Shown here: positions 40,967 through 52,787 of the stretch, piece after piece
How the letters are laid out: each line of letters starts with the position of its first letter
How positions within the stretch are numbered: position 1 is the first letter of the stretch
Source of the DNA: Chondrus crispus
Lineage: Eukaryota; Rhodophyta; Florideophyceae; Gigartinales; Gigartinaceae
Direction: 5' to 3'
Length of the DNA: 64,000 nucleotides
Assembly (NCBI RefSeq): GCF_000350225.1
Contig: NW_005179363.1
Location: forward strand, 194,984-258,983
Translations under genes and position numbers: made by a program
The notes under the pieces: generated by a model
Told to the model about the DNA's origin: nothing
Databases searched by the model: none
The model's input: only the letters and a program-made list of their open reading frames with translations

Positions 40967-42157
40967 CTAATCCCCCACCACTGCCCCTCTCTCACTCAAA
41001 GAGAGATGCAGCTTCTTCTCCCATTCCACCCTCTCCATGAACCTTTTCGTTCCATTTCTCATTTCGGCTCGCGACACAGTCCTTGGAACTCTAACAGGCC
41101 CAACTGCTGGACGTACGTAAAGACCCTTTCGCACGGTGTCTATCAACATATCCCCCTTTACTGAAGTAGACCCTCCCTGTCGCCCCATCCTTTCCAAATA
41201 AGCTTGCCTCCCATCCTCGTACAATTCTGCACATTGCCTTATCATCCGGCGCTCTTCCCTAAATTCCACGCGACTCATGGGAACTAAAAAGCGAGCCCTG
41301 TCACTGTTCTCCAGGCAGAAATTGTGCAACTTCATCGCTATTGCTACTTTCTCGGCAGAGTCAATGACTGAATATTTCAACATCTTGAGAATCCTGAACT
41401 TCTGAACTAGCATCCCAAACGCCTGCTCGGCGTGCACCCTCAGAGGGGAATGATAAAAGTTGAACGCGTCCTCTACATCGCTAGCCATCGATGCTGGGGA
41501 TGGTGTTATCAACGATTCACTACAATTATACGCCTCATCCCCTGCAATCCAATACTCTAACTCCAATCGACCATCCTCTAAATATCTTCCTAATGAAAAT
41601 ACAGCATGCGCAAGCGCGTCGTGCGTACAACCGCGACATAGGGTTGAGAAGCAAATATAACCGTAGAATGAGTGCACAAGCGTTTGAATAGGGAGCGCGT
41701 GAAATCCTTTTCGGAAATGGAGAGTTGCCGGATGCTCTTCTTTGCACGGCTTTTTGATTCGAACTGAAATACCGTCAAGGGCTCCCACGCAACGTGGAAG
41801 CGGTCTCAGAGGGCTTCTAGAGAGCTGAAAATCGTCTGCAAGATGCCTAAGTCCGTCGATAGATTCAGGAAGGCCTGTAAGGTCGAGTTCATTGTTCAAA
41901 ATGTCTCGTGTTTCCTTAAACACATCATAACCAGTGCTTCTTCCCATCTCGAAGGCAGCCATATAGCCATTATCCGCATATTCTCCCATGATACGTAGAA
42001 CAATTCGTAGGCGAAGTTCTGTAGTCACAATCTGTCTACCAGCTCTGGTGGTCTTTTCCTTGCTCTTATCGAGGCAGTGACGTAGCAAAAATAACAGGCG
42101 GTCAAAGGTCTTCCGTTCTAAAAGGTATGTATGGATGAATTCGTTGTCGTTGAACAT
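40967..42157 (-). CDS. PIF/Harbinger (HARBI1-like) transposase, complete reading frame
   Basis: 396-residue DDE nuclease of the DDE_Tnp_4 family, with no stop or frame change. Catalytic acids are D128 (GALDGISV), D207 (IAGDEAYN) and E244 (HAEQAFGMLVQKFRI); HD in the CRGCTHDALAH segment corresponds to the conserved GS-HD motif. An N-terminal region (residues 1-110) is helical and could hold the helix-turn-helix. ATG at 42157 is used; an in-frame stop lies a short way upstream, and the family N terminus is often longer, so a 5' exon may be missing. Terminal inverted repeats were not found with confidence. It may belong to a nearly intact element or be a domesticated HARBI1-like gene. Its neighbours are all transposon relics, favouring the former. 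Confidence 0.82.
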   Translation of the reverse strand: MFNDNEFIHTYLLERKTFDRLLFLLRHCLDKSKEKTTRAGRQIVTTELRLRIVLRIMGEYADNGYMAAFEMGRSTGYDVFKETRDILNNELDLTGLPESIDGLRHLADDFQLSRSPLRPLPRCVGALDGISVRIKKPCKEEHPATLHFRKGFHALPIQTLVHSFYGYICFSTLCRGCTHDALAHAVFSLGRYLEDGRLELEYWIAGDEAYNCSESLITPSPASMASDVEDAFNFYHSPLRVHAEQAFGMLVQKFRILKMLKYSVIDSAEKVAIAMKLHNFCLENSDRARFLVPMSRVEFREERRMIRQCAELYEDGRQAYLERMGRQGGSTSVKGDMLIDTVRKGLYVRPAVGPVRVPRTVSRAEMRNGTKRFMERVEWEKKLHLSLSERGAVVGD

Positions 42158-42366
42158 CCTGTTTGGCCTGACAAAAGGTCCATCTTTTTCGAGGATCTAA
42201 GGGCTTCACGAACTTTGGGTAGCTGGGATAATTTGAACCTGCTCGGTGCAATGAAGTAAGGGAAAAGAGAGATGTGGTTGCGGCTAGTGCGGTCGCAGCA
42301 GTGAGGATGCCATTGCAATGCATAACGTGGGGCTTTCAGCTCTTGTTATTTCAGCTCTAATCCATT

Positions 42367-42409
42367 AAATATATAAACCTTGACATTGAATGTCAAGGTT
42401 TATATATTT
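42367..42409. repeat. 43-bp near-loopless palindrome
   Basis: Perfect 21-bp arms (42367-42387 and 42389-42409) around one G. A smaller hairpin GGGCAGAA-T-TTCTGCCC follows at 42418-42434. They lie just upstream of the PIF transposase gene and might mark its element end, but no partner repeat was found on the other side. Confidence 0.9.
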
Positions 42410-42434
42410 GAATGAATGGGCAGAATTTCTGCCC

Positions 42435-44518
42435 AATGCTCTCCTGAAGCTTCGTGGAGCCGTCCATGGTTGCCATGTTGACAGCCCATGAGATTGTGAA
42501 ATGTCTCATCACTTCACAAAGTATGCTTCGATAGTGCGTAAAAGGCGATTGTGAATATATATTGCTTCATCTTTGACCACTGCAGCCATTGTCCTGTAAT
42601 TCAAATTTTGTATGTTCGAAGTTCCTCCAAAATCGTCCTTGCCACTCGTTATCCAATACACACGGGGCGCAATACTTCCTAACACCTTCTCCCTGTCTGG
42701 ATGGTGGACTGGATCCAGGAACTGGGAACTCTTAGCCAAAACACCCATTATCGTGTTCTTGGTATTTATTGAGCGTCCAGTGTCCCGATCTAGGCTGCCA
42801 GTTGAATAAAAGCATTGATTTGCAATTTTATCGCGGCAGCTCATCTACACTTCCATCTTTGTGGGTGAATATTGATCCTTTTATGCAGGGCGAGGTGTGC
42901 AGTGTGAGCAATCATCAACTGCTCACACTTTTATCTTGTATCAAGAAACATCCCGACCCCTAAGAGGACCGCTATTTCTCGTTTCGGTTTCAATGTCTTG
43001 GCTGCTATTCGCTTTCCATAGAGCCATTTTGGCCCTCACTACAACCCTTCTTTTGGATGCACGCCTCTGCTGCCTTCTTTTGTGTACACGTCTCTGCTGC
43101 CTTCTTCTGTACACAACTGCGGTATCATCTTTTGGAACTGGCTGTTAAGGAGCGTCGTTAGTCTTGGCCCTAGCTGATCCTACATTTTATCCTCTTCGTC
43201 ATGGTTTTGAGTGGATTCCATATACTCTCGCATATATTCCGCACTTTCCAAGTAGTCATTATCCGCGTCATAGGCAGCGTCGTCATAATCTGAGCACATG
43301 TCATCCAGGTTGACTTCTTCCGTTCGGTTTTTTCGTTCTTCTCCTGAGTCCCAATAACGTGACTACTTCCACTCCGTCCTTCCTATCGCCCTTCATCAGA
43401 TGCTTTGTAGGAGCTATCATGAGTCCCGGTTTGGTTCTCCTCGTGGGAATTGTCGAAGGTGAGCAGAGGTTCTAGAGTACCAGCCGCGTTGCAGCTGGAT
43501 GGCTCATCTTGCTCGTTAAAGAATTTTGACATCTACTTTCTACAAGGCATTCTTTTTTACAGCCTGCCGCGGCGCGTTCCTCTTCTTCTGCCTGCACCTT
43601 CGTATCTTGATCACGTACGTATAGTTCCTTTTTGTAGAGCGAAGAGATAAGATGACCATAGGTGATATTTGAAACTCGTCTGGACGACCCAGAGAGGATT
43701 GACTCCACCCAACTTTTTCGTATGCTTCTTCTATACTGGATTAGTCTATAGCACGAGAAGAAATAGTCATTCAAATCTGGGATCCACGCTTTTGTTTGTC
43801 ACCAACGCCATCAGAGTGTAGAAGCAGTGCCAACCCGCGATAACTCCTTTCTGTGGCTTTAACGGGCGGCCCGACGCAGAAGATATTCACCAGAAAGGCT
43901 ATATCGATCTCAACTGTAGAAAGATGACGAAGGATTCTTATGGTTGTTTGTGCAATGAAAGATATTTTGGGAAGCCTGTCGTTATGGAAGAATTGAGCGG
44001 TGACTTAGGGGAGGAAAGGCTTACAAACGCACCCCGGGAATTTCGGGACGGCGATCTGAGCCTATTTGGAGAAAGTAGAGGGCGACTATGCCCTCATGTG
44101 AATTTGCAGTCAGGCGACTGTGAAAAAGTGGCATCAAGTTGCCACCTTTCTTCAAGTTTATTGAGAGTCGCCCTACTCAATCTTGATTTTCTGTCGCGTC
44201 GCCCACCCTATACTCCAGAAATCCCAAAATCTCCGCCGTATATGTTGAGAAGAGCCCTTCATCGCCCCCTAACGACAAAATAACCCAACAATTATAAAAC
44301 CCCTAAACCGACGTTCTTGGACAGAGATAAGTGTTTGAATCAAAAGAATCCTTGGAGCCCCTCATAAAAAGAACGAGAAACACGAATATGTAAACAGTTT
44401 TTATACAATCGTGATTATTATGCATTACAGTCGAAAGCATATTCCAAGGTGAAGATATGTAAAACACTATTTCCCGTCTACGTTCCGTGAACGAATTGTT
44501 CGGTTATCGGCGGGAGAA
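42435..44518. other. Unresolved region upstream of the PIF gene
   Basis: About 2 kb with short minus-strand frames, notably 42509-42844 (111 codons from ATG) and a Glu/Lys-rich stretch at 43472-43774. These could be remnants of a Myb/SANT-type accessory ORF as carried by PIF elements, but no motif proves it. Plus-strand frame 43924-44283 is also unrecognised. Confidence 0.25.
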
Positions 44519-45330
44519 ATGAGATGGAAGTGCTTAAAAGAGCACCGGAAACATCCGACGCTCTTCTCCGATCGCATTCACTGCCCTCAAACATGCCTCA
44601 TGATGTATCACTCAGCAGTGAGGAGCGTGGATAATTATGTCTTTCCAGCAAGCCGGATGATACCGGAGTCCTATCGCCATGAACGTGAAACGCAGTCTAG
44701 CGAACGAGAAAATTTCTCTGGGCAAGGTCACAAAGACAAAGAGAAGGGGCGACTCGTGCACAATTCCACTACTGTCCGACAAAGCTCAACCCGTATGCTC
44801 ACTGCCCTCGCAGCTGTATTTAAACTAAGGCTATGGAGTCATGACATAACCCAAGCGTACTTGTAAACAGCCAGCATGCTCATGAGAGATGTTTATCTCA
44901 AGGCCAGTAAGGAATTCGAGCTTTCAAGTGAGCAACTGTTGAAGCTTTTGAAGCCACTCTATGGTCTGGCGGATTCAGGGGACTACTGGAACGAGACTAT
45001 GGCAAAGCACCTCGAAGATGATTTAGGTATGAAGGGGACTGCAGGCGACGTCTCTCTCTTCTTCAGAAAGATGGGAGGGAAACTTTCGGGCCTCATTGGA
45101 ACGTAGCGCAGATACCTAATGGGGCAGAAAAACAGTTGGTACGCCTACGACTACCAGCTCTTCCACCAGCAATTAATCTCACCTTCACAACTAGAACTCT
45201 TATTTGAAGTGAAAGAGTGCGTATTGGCTTGTTCGGGTGCCATGTCGGAGCAAACGCTTCATAACTGGGTTAGATTGATGCGGAGGCGGTGCTTTGCGGT
45301 CTTACGGATAAATGAACGTGCAAGACCGTA
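44519..45330 (+). mobile_element. Ty1/Copia reverse-transcriptase fragment (fossil)
   Basis: A plus-strand fragment with the Copia RT core: GHKDKEKGRLVHNSTT, WSHDITQAYL, and LLKPLYGLADSGDYWNETM. It resembles the RT of Copia-type elements common in fungi and algae. Neither LTR nor the other domains were identified next to it, so it is an old, broken remnant of which about 0.8 kb remains recognisable. Confidence 0.75.
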
Positions 45331-45944
45331 ATAGAGACGCCTTGCAGAGCAATTTGGGAAACGCTTATTTGTAATGTTTCCACGAAGAATATGCTTTCGA
45401 ACTGTAATTAAAAAAGCAGGATCGTATAAAACTGATTCCAGAATTGTGTTTCCTCTTCCATTTATGCAGGACTGCAAGGATCCTTTTGAATGAAGCACTG
45501 ATATCTATCCAGCAATGGAAGTGGTAGGGGTCCTTTGAATTTTTCACCACTGTTCTGGGTGGCTCCAGAAATCATAAATTTTTTCGTGGCGCAAAAAGTT
45601 CCCTTCCATAAATGTGACTCAATTCCTTCAAAAGATGGCTATGAAATCGTTTTGGCACGTAATACTACTTGTAGTACAGCGGTTCATCTGCCCTCGTACT
45701 CGTCTTGATAGGCAATCTTTCGAACAACTCGCATCCTAGTATTTTGGCGATTGAGTCGGTCAGGCACCCACTTCCTCCCCAGTCTCATCCCAGTCTCCTC
45801 GCCTTACTCCCTTCTCCGAGCCGTTGTACTTCACATACGACCCAAGCTGTACAGATCCACAGTTCAGATATTCCTGTGTTTTCTTCAATGCTTCGGGGTT
45901 CAATTTTCACGCATAAAACTGTAAGAAGATTTTCTTGCTAAGTC

Positions 45945-46243
45945 TGTGTTTCAAAAGCACCATTCTGGATCACCAACGGGCGAACTGTCCTATTTATACT
46001 GCGGACCCCTCCTGCTAAGGACGAAAGCTACCGTCTTATTCTGCGAACAATTTATTATTCGTATCACAGCGGCCTTACTTATTTCTTATTGGGAACTGTC
46101 CTGCTTGCTACTTGTTAATAGTCTTCACGTAGAAAAACCACAGTCGTAAGTGCCATGATTAACATCAGTTTTTCATTTTTGCAGGAATGAAACTGCATTG
46201 TGATTAAGATGACGTAGAATTCATGACAAGCGACGGAGTGCCA
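45945..46243 (-). repeat. 3' LTR of the minus-strand Copia fossil
   Basis: Aligned with 52351-52656: shared blocks include AGCACC, GATCAC, CTATTTATA, ACGTAGAATT and the TGCCA end. Boundaries are approximate. Confidence 0.5.
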
Positions 46244-48655
46244 TTACATCCACTTCGTAACAGTCCGCCTCATTTCTTAGTTCTAAAACATTCCGAAATC
46301 TGTTGAAGTTTTAAAACTTGAGTAGGGACTACTTTTTGGTAAAACCATCGGCAATCATGTATGTAAAACTGCAGTGGCCTAGAAAACCTTTCCATATTTG
46401 GTCACGTGTGAAGTGATTGAGCACATTTATTTGTTAGTACGATCTTGATGCGTACGATTCTGTGCGTTCGTCAAACATGTCTCGTTGTCTTCGAAAATTG
46501 TGGTCGAAGAGTTTTGTTTACAACCAATTTCAAGTAGAAGCCTTTGCAGCCATGCTACTTCTTTGGTGACACCATCCAGACATATTTGTTGGCTCCGATA
46601 GTAATCCAGCCGCGAAAAGAGGTGGATTTCCACACTGGTGCAAACGTATCTCGGTAGTCAATTCCCTCCTTCCATGAAAACACTTGTCCGACGACACGCG
46701 CTTGGTTTCGATCCGTTGTTCCATTGGCTTTTTGCTTGATCTTAAAGACCAAACGACATCTGGTCGCTTGGCGTCCATCGGGTTGTTTCTTTGGTTACCA
46801 AGCACTGGTCTTCTTAAGCGATTCCATTACACTTTTCATTGCTCTCTTCCAATCTGCAGCAAGTGGACTGGAAAGAAATTTGCAGCCGTTGACATTTCAA
46901 TGGCATTCGAGATTTTCATAACCATGGGTGAGGGATCAAACTTGTCAGGGTTAACTCACGTGCGCTCTGGATATCGTCCAATGTTATGGCGATACTTACT
47001 TTTCGCAGCGCTTGGCGGAGGTATATGACGCAACGGGATGCTATTCTCTGTTCCCTTTGTCCCATAATTTACGTCTTCTCGAGAATCCGAGCATTTTTAG
47101 ATGTATCTTGCTCCCCTGAGACATATAGTCCGGCAGAACTAGGCAACAAAAGCTGTCCAGACGGAACAATTTTCGAGGGTGACGTTCCCAAGAATTTGCT
47201 CTCGCTAAATGTCACATCAATACTGTTCACAACTGTTCCCTTTCAAAGATTCCAAACCTTGTACCCTTTTGAGTCTTAAAATCATCCTAGTAATATCGGG
47301 CATTCCGATTTGAGATCAAGCTTCTGATGTAGCTCATCAGGCATTTTGACGAAGCAATCACACTAAAATACCTTAATGTTCATTACACCAGGAACATTAC
47401 CAAACCAGAGATGAAACGCGGTGCTATCCGTAGTTTATCTTCGAAGAACATTCTTGCGAACATAAACGGCTGTGTTCACTGCCTCGGCCTAGACACTGTT
47501 GTCTAAGCACTTCGCCATTGAGAGAGCTTAATTCTTCCTGCAATGCCATTCTTCTCTGGAGTATGTGATATTGTGGCCTGATGTCGTATCATAGAATGAG
47601 TTAGAGTTTCTGCAAACTCCCTCGACAGAAAGTCACCGCCTGTGTCCGATCTGGTAGCTTTGCTTCTGTGGTTCTGTTGATATTCTCTGAGAAGTTTTCA
47701 CTTTCGGAACTCAAAAACAGCTTCGCTCCTCGTCTTTAGAACCGGTAGGCTCCCATATCCGGGAAAGTGGTCTATAAATGTAATAAAATAGTTTGATCGA
47801 TCCATAGAAGAAGTTTGCACTGGGCCACAGATGTCAGTGAGTATCTGATTCAGCCTACCTGAAGACGGCGAAGTGCTTGCTTTGAAAACTGCTCCCTGTA
47901 CTTTTCCGATCTGGCATGGCTCGGAAATCCTATCATTTTCTTCATTTCTATCTGATAGTAGCGATACAACAGCCACTTTATTGGTCTTGCTGGTTCATAA
48001 AACCGTGTCACTATGAAGGGAACCAAGTCTCTGATGCCACTTATTGACCGTTTCATTTTATGCTGTGAACATAGCGCTCCCTTGTGTTCATACTTTCTTC
48101 ATCTGACTGTTTTAATGTAGTAAAGTGGTATAAAGCGATTATAAACTCCTAACTCGTGATGCTTTCGTGACCAATTTTTTATCATATAATGTAAAGATTC
48201 TGGCATCATCGTGAAACGAAATGCCCAGAGAACTTTCGAGCAGGCAATTTACAGGAAGAAGATCATATGAAAGCTTTGGATCGTACAAAACATGTCTGAT
48301 ATTGGGTCAAACCTGAAAACACAAAAAGATGTTATTATTATTATTATTATTATGTGCATGCACAAAATGACAGTGACCGCGGAAATAACATTTGATTATT
48401 GCGTGCACAAATTCTCGCTGCCCAAATGGCGCAAAACTAAGGGAATTATTGCAATGATTCGAAGTCGACACATGTCTGCAAACAACTCTTGGCTGCTGGC
48501 TGCAGACAGGTCCCGAGATCACGTCGACAACGAAAGCCTTTTCCATCGATCAGGATGACCATTCTTATTCTCCTCCTCCTTATCTCGAGACGACGTCGGC
48601 TTTCTGTGGCAACTTTTCGTCAACAAATATCGATCCAAGCTCGCCGTCGCCGCGA

Positions 48656-49726
48656 TTGGCGGATCACGAGACAAGCTCTACAGTATCCCAGAATGGCAGC
48701 GTTTGCCATACTTTACGGCTCTGGTTGCGACCAATCGCTCATTACTCTCACCGGTTTCGATCATCATTCCTTCCGTTACCTGTTGACTCTTTTAAGCCTT
48801 TATATAATGTGTACTCGCCGTACAGTGCGGATGGTTTTATTAGACGCATACCGGATAGACCGCGACGACGTGGAAGGCCGCGTTTAATGGACGCCTGCCA
48901 GTGTCTGGCTTTAACTTTAACGTGGTACAGGACACGAGATTCGGAAGTGGTATTGTGTATGCTGTTCGGAGTGACCACGTCGGTCTGTTCCCTGTTTATT
49001 CGTTATGGACGCCAGTTGGTTTTGCAAGCACTTGCGCAAAACATTAACGCAGCTGTAAGGTTGCCTTGCGACAGAGAAATTGCAGAATTCCAAGCGTCAT
49101 TCGCTTCTAAACACTCCATGCTGACAGATGTCTATGCGGTTGCCGATGGCTTAAAAATATACCTGGAACAGTCCGGAGATGCTATCATACAAAACATGTT
49201 CTATAATGGCTGGACACACGACCATTACGTCGGAAATGTTCTCGTGTTTGCGCTCACGGGCGTCATAATAGCTTGTGCTTTAAACGCCCCTGGCTCAATG
49301 CACGACTCTACTATTGCTGAATGGGGAAATGTGTACAGTAAACTCGAGAGTGTGTTTGATCGCAGTGGAGGGCGGTGTGTTGTCGATTCTGCATTTTGCA
49401 AGGGATTATACCCGTTCTTGATAAAGTCATCGCAAGACATTCCCGTGTCACACGACTTTGACGACGTGCTTCTAATAAGACAAGCTGCTTCCGCCCGTCA
49501 AGCTTCTTAGTGGGGTATGCGAGCCTTTCAAGGCTCTTTCCCAAGTATCAAAGACAGACTGGTTTATGAAGAAAGGGGAGAACGGAAAGTAATTTTACAC
49601 ACTCTTGTGTTACTTTTTAACTTGCATACACGGCTTGTAGGTATTAACCAGATATTGGGAACATATATGCCTCATCTCAGTGTTGAAGCTAACGAGTTTA
49701 TGTTAGATCTACAGGAAAACATTTAA
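48656..49726 (+). pseudogene. PIF/Harbinger transposase with a stop at the catalytic Glu
   Basis: DDE_Tnp_4 transposase. Recognisable segments are LLCMLFGVTTSVCSLFIRYGR-like sequence at about 49.0 kb, DVYAVADGLKIYLEQSGD (first Asp), APGSMHDSTIAEWG (GS-HD) and CVVDSAFCKGLYPFLIKSS (second Asp), then QAASARQAS, a TAG codon at 49508-49510, and WGMRAFQGSFP. In relatives the residue before WGMR is the catalytic Glu, so a single GAG-to-TAG change is the simplest explanation. The frame continues open after it to 49726. The N-terminal part (48.5-48.9 kb) also shows a frame change. No active protein is expected. Confidence 0.8.
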
Positions 49727-50885
49727 CAAAGAGTTACGTATATTCCACACGAGACTAAACGTCGTCATCATCAGAAAGTGCACCCCCGGCCTCCCGCGTT
49801 TCCGGGACTCTTTGGCCATTAGAATCAGCATCATTTTCATGAATGACTCGTTGCTTTTACGATCCTCCTGCCGACGTGCCCTTTCCTCTGCACGATCCTC
49901 TTCTCGCCTAGCCCTCTCTTCTTCCCTGCGAGCTCGTTCCTCCGCACATTCAGCCTCCCTCCTATGCCGTTCTTCTTCCCTTCGCTCTCGGTCTTGGAGC
50001 ATCGATAGCTTCAGAATTGCTAAAAGATCGTCCTCTTGCTGCCCATGGCGTGGACGGCGATGTACGAGTGTTCGAACAGTCGCTGTGCCTGAGACAAGAA
50101 CGGCAGGTTCTGGAAAGTCATTGCTACTATTACGCATGGCCTCATCATTTCTTGCTTCGTCCTCCTCGATTTCAGCGTCGTCTTCCTCGTCCGGAAACAA
50201 ATGTGGCAGCTCGTTTGCGTCGCCCCCGGAGCCAAGGTCTGCTCTTTCTGTCATTTTACCCCTGATTTTCTTTGCCCATTTCACATCATTAGGTGTCATA
50301 GGGTCTCCGGTTGGGATGCGTTTTCGGTGGAGAGAGGAAAATTTACGTTTCAGAGAGTCCATTGTGAGGCGCTCACGCGGATATCTACTGCTATGTAGTG
50401 ACACGACATGGCCCAATTCGTCTTGGCATAGCGGTAAAAACTCTTCCAGTATCTCCAGTAGACTTTCTACCTCTTGTAGACTAAACCCAGATCCCCTTCC
50501 TCCAACTGAGGCAGCACGTCTGCCTCTCCTTTCTGCGGAAGCTTGCGTGGCGGTACTAGGACGTCTTGGTCTAGTAGTGTGGCGAGGAGCCAGCCGACGG
50601 CAGTACATTCGGGGATGGATCAAAGCGAGAAAGACCGGGAGGAGTAGCAACTCTCGCGTTGTTGTGAAGGACATGTGGTGCTGTAATGGAGGAGCCAGTA
50701 GGACCACGCACTATGTTTGATAAAACCAGGGGTAGAGGCGCTTCGATATCATGCTGGCGAGGTGAGGTCGGGGGGAGTACAGTAGCCGCTGTCGGGAGAG
50801 CGCTCAGGGAGTAATCAGATAAACGGCGAGAAGTCTGTTGATGTTCTGGACGAGGAACGACAACTGTGTTGGGAGGAGGTTCCAT
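49709..50885 (-). pseudogene. Myb/SANT-like accessory ORF of PIF/Harbinger element 2
   Basis: DNA-binding partner protein of PIF/Harbinger type. A Myb/SANT-like domain lies at about 50.2-50.5 kb: FSLQEVESLLEILEEFLPL, then LTMDSLKRKFSSLHRKRIPTGDP and VKWAKKIRGKM, the pattern (W/F, leucine helices, PTGDP) found in accessory ORFs of this superfamily. An acidic linker (PDEEDDAEIEEDEA) and a long Glu/Arg coiled coil (REEERHRREAECAEERARREEERARR and on; about 49.85-50.05 kb) follow. The start at ATG 50885 (MEPPPNTVVVPRP) is in a different frame from the SANT domain; a shift at about 50.57-50.6 kb or a small intron separates them. It overlaps the 3' end of the transposase by a few bases. Confidence 0.65.
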
Positions 50886-52350
50886 ATCGCTAAGGAGCAG
50901 CAATGGAGGGGAAGTGCACAATCTTTAGTTCAAGCGGTGATCTTCGAAGATCTGAGTAATGAAGGATCAGTTGAGAAACTCAAGTCGCAAGATCCGATCT
51001 CGAACTGTTAATTTGATAAATGTGCACTGTACTATTTAACCTCGTACGGTGTGCAGCTCTGTACAAATTTGAGATTTGTGTGTGCACAATAGGCCAAAGC
51101 GATTGAATACTGGGTCGTTTGTGTATACAAAAATAATATTTTGTGTTTTCAGGTTTGACCCATTGACAAGGGTAGTTAATTGTCCTTCGTGGACCATTAA
51201 TTTGACAGTCCCTTGGGCAACAGCTCGTACCGTACGATTTTCACACGGACGAATCGACTTTTTCACACCAGCATTGAATTCTTGAAGCATCGACATGCCA
51301 CTACAAACATGACCAGAGGCCCAAAATCAACAGTGATCTTCAGAGTCTTTGAGCATATTTGAAGTCTTTTTGGCGAACTCGGTGTCTTTTCTGTAGCATC
51401 TTCTGGATGATAAAAAGCCTTGATTTCAATAAACCTTGAGACATTCGTCTTTCGCTTCATCTTAAAATAATGCTTTCACACCGAAAGAGTTCAGATTGAA
51501 GCCAGAAGAGTTCTTTTTGTTGGACAGGATCAGCCGCAACTAGTCCCCATCAAAACATTTCAATTGGCTAATCTTACTCTGCTCATACTTGAACTGAAGG
51601 CTGCCTATATTCCAGAGGCCGAGTTTGTTACGGTACTAGCAATGGTCGTACTTGCGATCATTGCTCTTGCGTTTCTAGTTGCGGTACTGACAACTAGCGG
51701 CATGCTGCCCGTTAGCCAATATATCATTTATATCGTCAGAGCTTTCCTCTTGTATATCTTTGCTTGTTCATGTCGAAGCTCAGCTTTGAGCAACAACCAG
51801 AGCTCAGCATTTTTAGACAGACTTCTCAGTAAAGTCATGATCACATTCCTTTGCTTTTCTGTTATTCCATCGGCTTCCAACTGTCTTGCAACCATTTTGA
51901 CCTTTGAAATATGGATGAGCATACTTTTGCTATGATTCATCTGAATCTTAAAAAATGTTCGCCGAAGAAACAGATTGTTTGTTGTGCCACACGACTTTGG
52001 AGTACTGCATTTCATAACGAGACAAACAAGATTATCAGTTTGATCAGAAGTCATAAGTATCCCGGCCCTGAAGGCCTTGGCATGCTGCCCACTGGTACCA
52101 CTGGTATCATTAGAAGCTACAGTAGTAGCAGTAGAACATGCAGATTCTACTATAATCCATACGCGTTGCTCTTGAAGAATAAGGGCCATTCTAAACTTCT
52201 AGGTATAGGTATTCGTCCCATCGAATACAGGGCCAAAACTTCTCTTCCGTCTCCATTGCAGCTGAAACCGAATCTTCTTTAGCTTGAACATAGAATATAT
52301 GGCCGATTACAGGCGTTACTGAACCCCATACCATATGAGAAGGTTTTACA

Positions 52351-52656
52351 GTTGAGGTCGTGTGACCAGAGCACCTTTCCTGATCACGAACAGGAGACCA
52401 GTTCTATTTATATCGCTGAACGTTACTGCAAATTACCGAAGCGACAGTCTCATTCCTCAAACATCTTACTGAAAATATCAGAGCTGCCCTACTCACTCGG
52501 TAAGGGTCACCATCCTGTTCGCTTTATAAAGCACGTTCCTGTAGAGGACCCCGGTCGTAACTGCTATGATTACCGTTCTTTTTCCTTTTGCGCAGAGAGA
52601 AAATTGCGTTGTTGAAAATGTGGCACGTAGAATTGATCACAAGCAACGAACTGCCA
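52351..52656 (-). repeat. 5' LTR of the minus-strand Copia fossil
   Basis: Partner of 45945-46243, with the same terminal words on the minus strand (starts TGGCA). Boundaries are approximate and no clear target duplication was found. Confidence 0.5.
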
Positions 52657-52787
52657 TTACGGCCGCTTTTGAAAAATAAGAAATTGACACCTCCTTGCTT
52701 ATGTGTATGCTTCTTTAAAAAGGAGGAGGTTTTAGATTGAATGGATGTCCTATCGCGAGTAGCTGTAATTAGAGGGACGAGGAAGAC

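Larger units (their letters stand above)
48304..51161 (+). mobile_element. PIF/Harbinger element 2, nested in the Copia fossil
   Basis: 2858 bp with inverted ends GGGTCAAACCTGAAAACAC at 48304 and its reverse complement ending at 51161. It is flanked by a 3-bp direct repeat ATT (48301-48303, 51162-51164), the target size of PIF/Harbinger. It carries a transposase on the plus strand and a Myb/SANT-like ORF on the minus strand, arranged tail to tail, the two-gene layout known for this superfamily. A (TTA)n microsatellite lies just inside the left end (about 48332-48352). Confidence 0.88.
45945..52656 (-). mobile_element. Ty1/Copia fossil on the minus strand, split by a PIF/Harbinger insertion
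   Basis: Minus-strand Copia fossil bounded by two diverged ~300-bp LTRs (about 45945-46243 and 52351-52656). Parts read from right to left: gag-like region about 51.56-52.27 kb (HISKVKMVARQLEADG segment); protease region on both sides of the nested element; integrase about 47.7-48.05 kb (GRLNQILTDICGPVQ); reverse transcriptase and RNase H region about 46.4-46.9 kb. The order protease-integrase-RT is that of Ty1/Copia. A 2.86-kb PIF/Harbinger element (48304-51161) sits inside. LTR divergence (roughly a quarter of positions) and many breaks mark it as old. Confidence 0.75.

Noticed and set aside
48332-48352. (TTA)n run as a CRISPR-like or regulatory repeat
   Set aside because: A simple microsatellite just inside the PIF element end. 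No CRISPR array of any kind is present.
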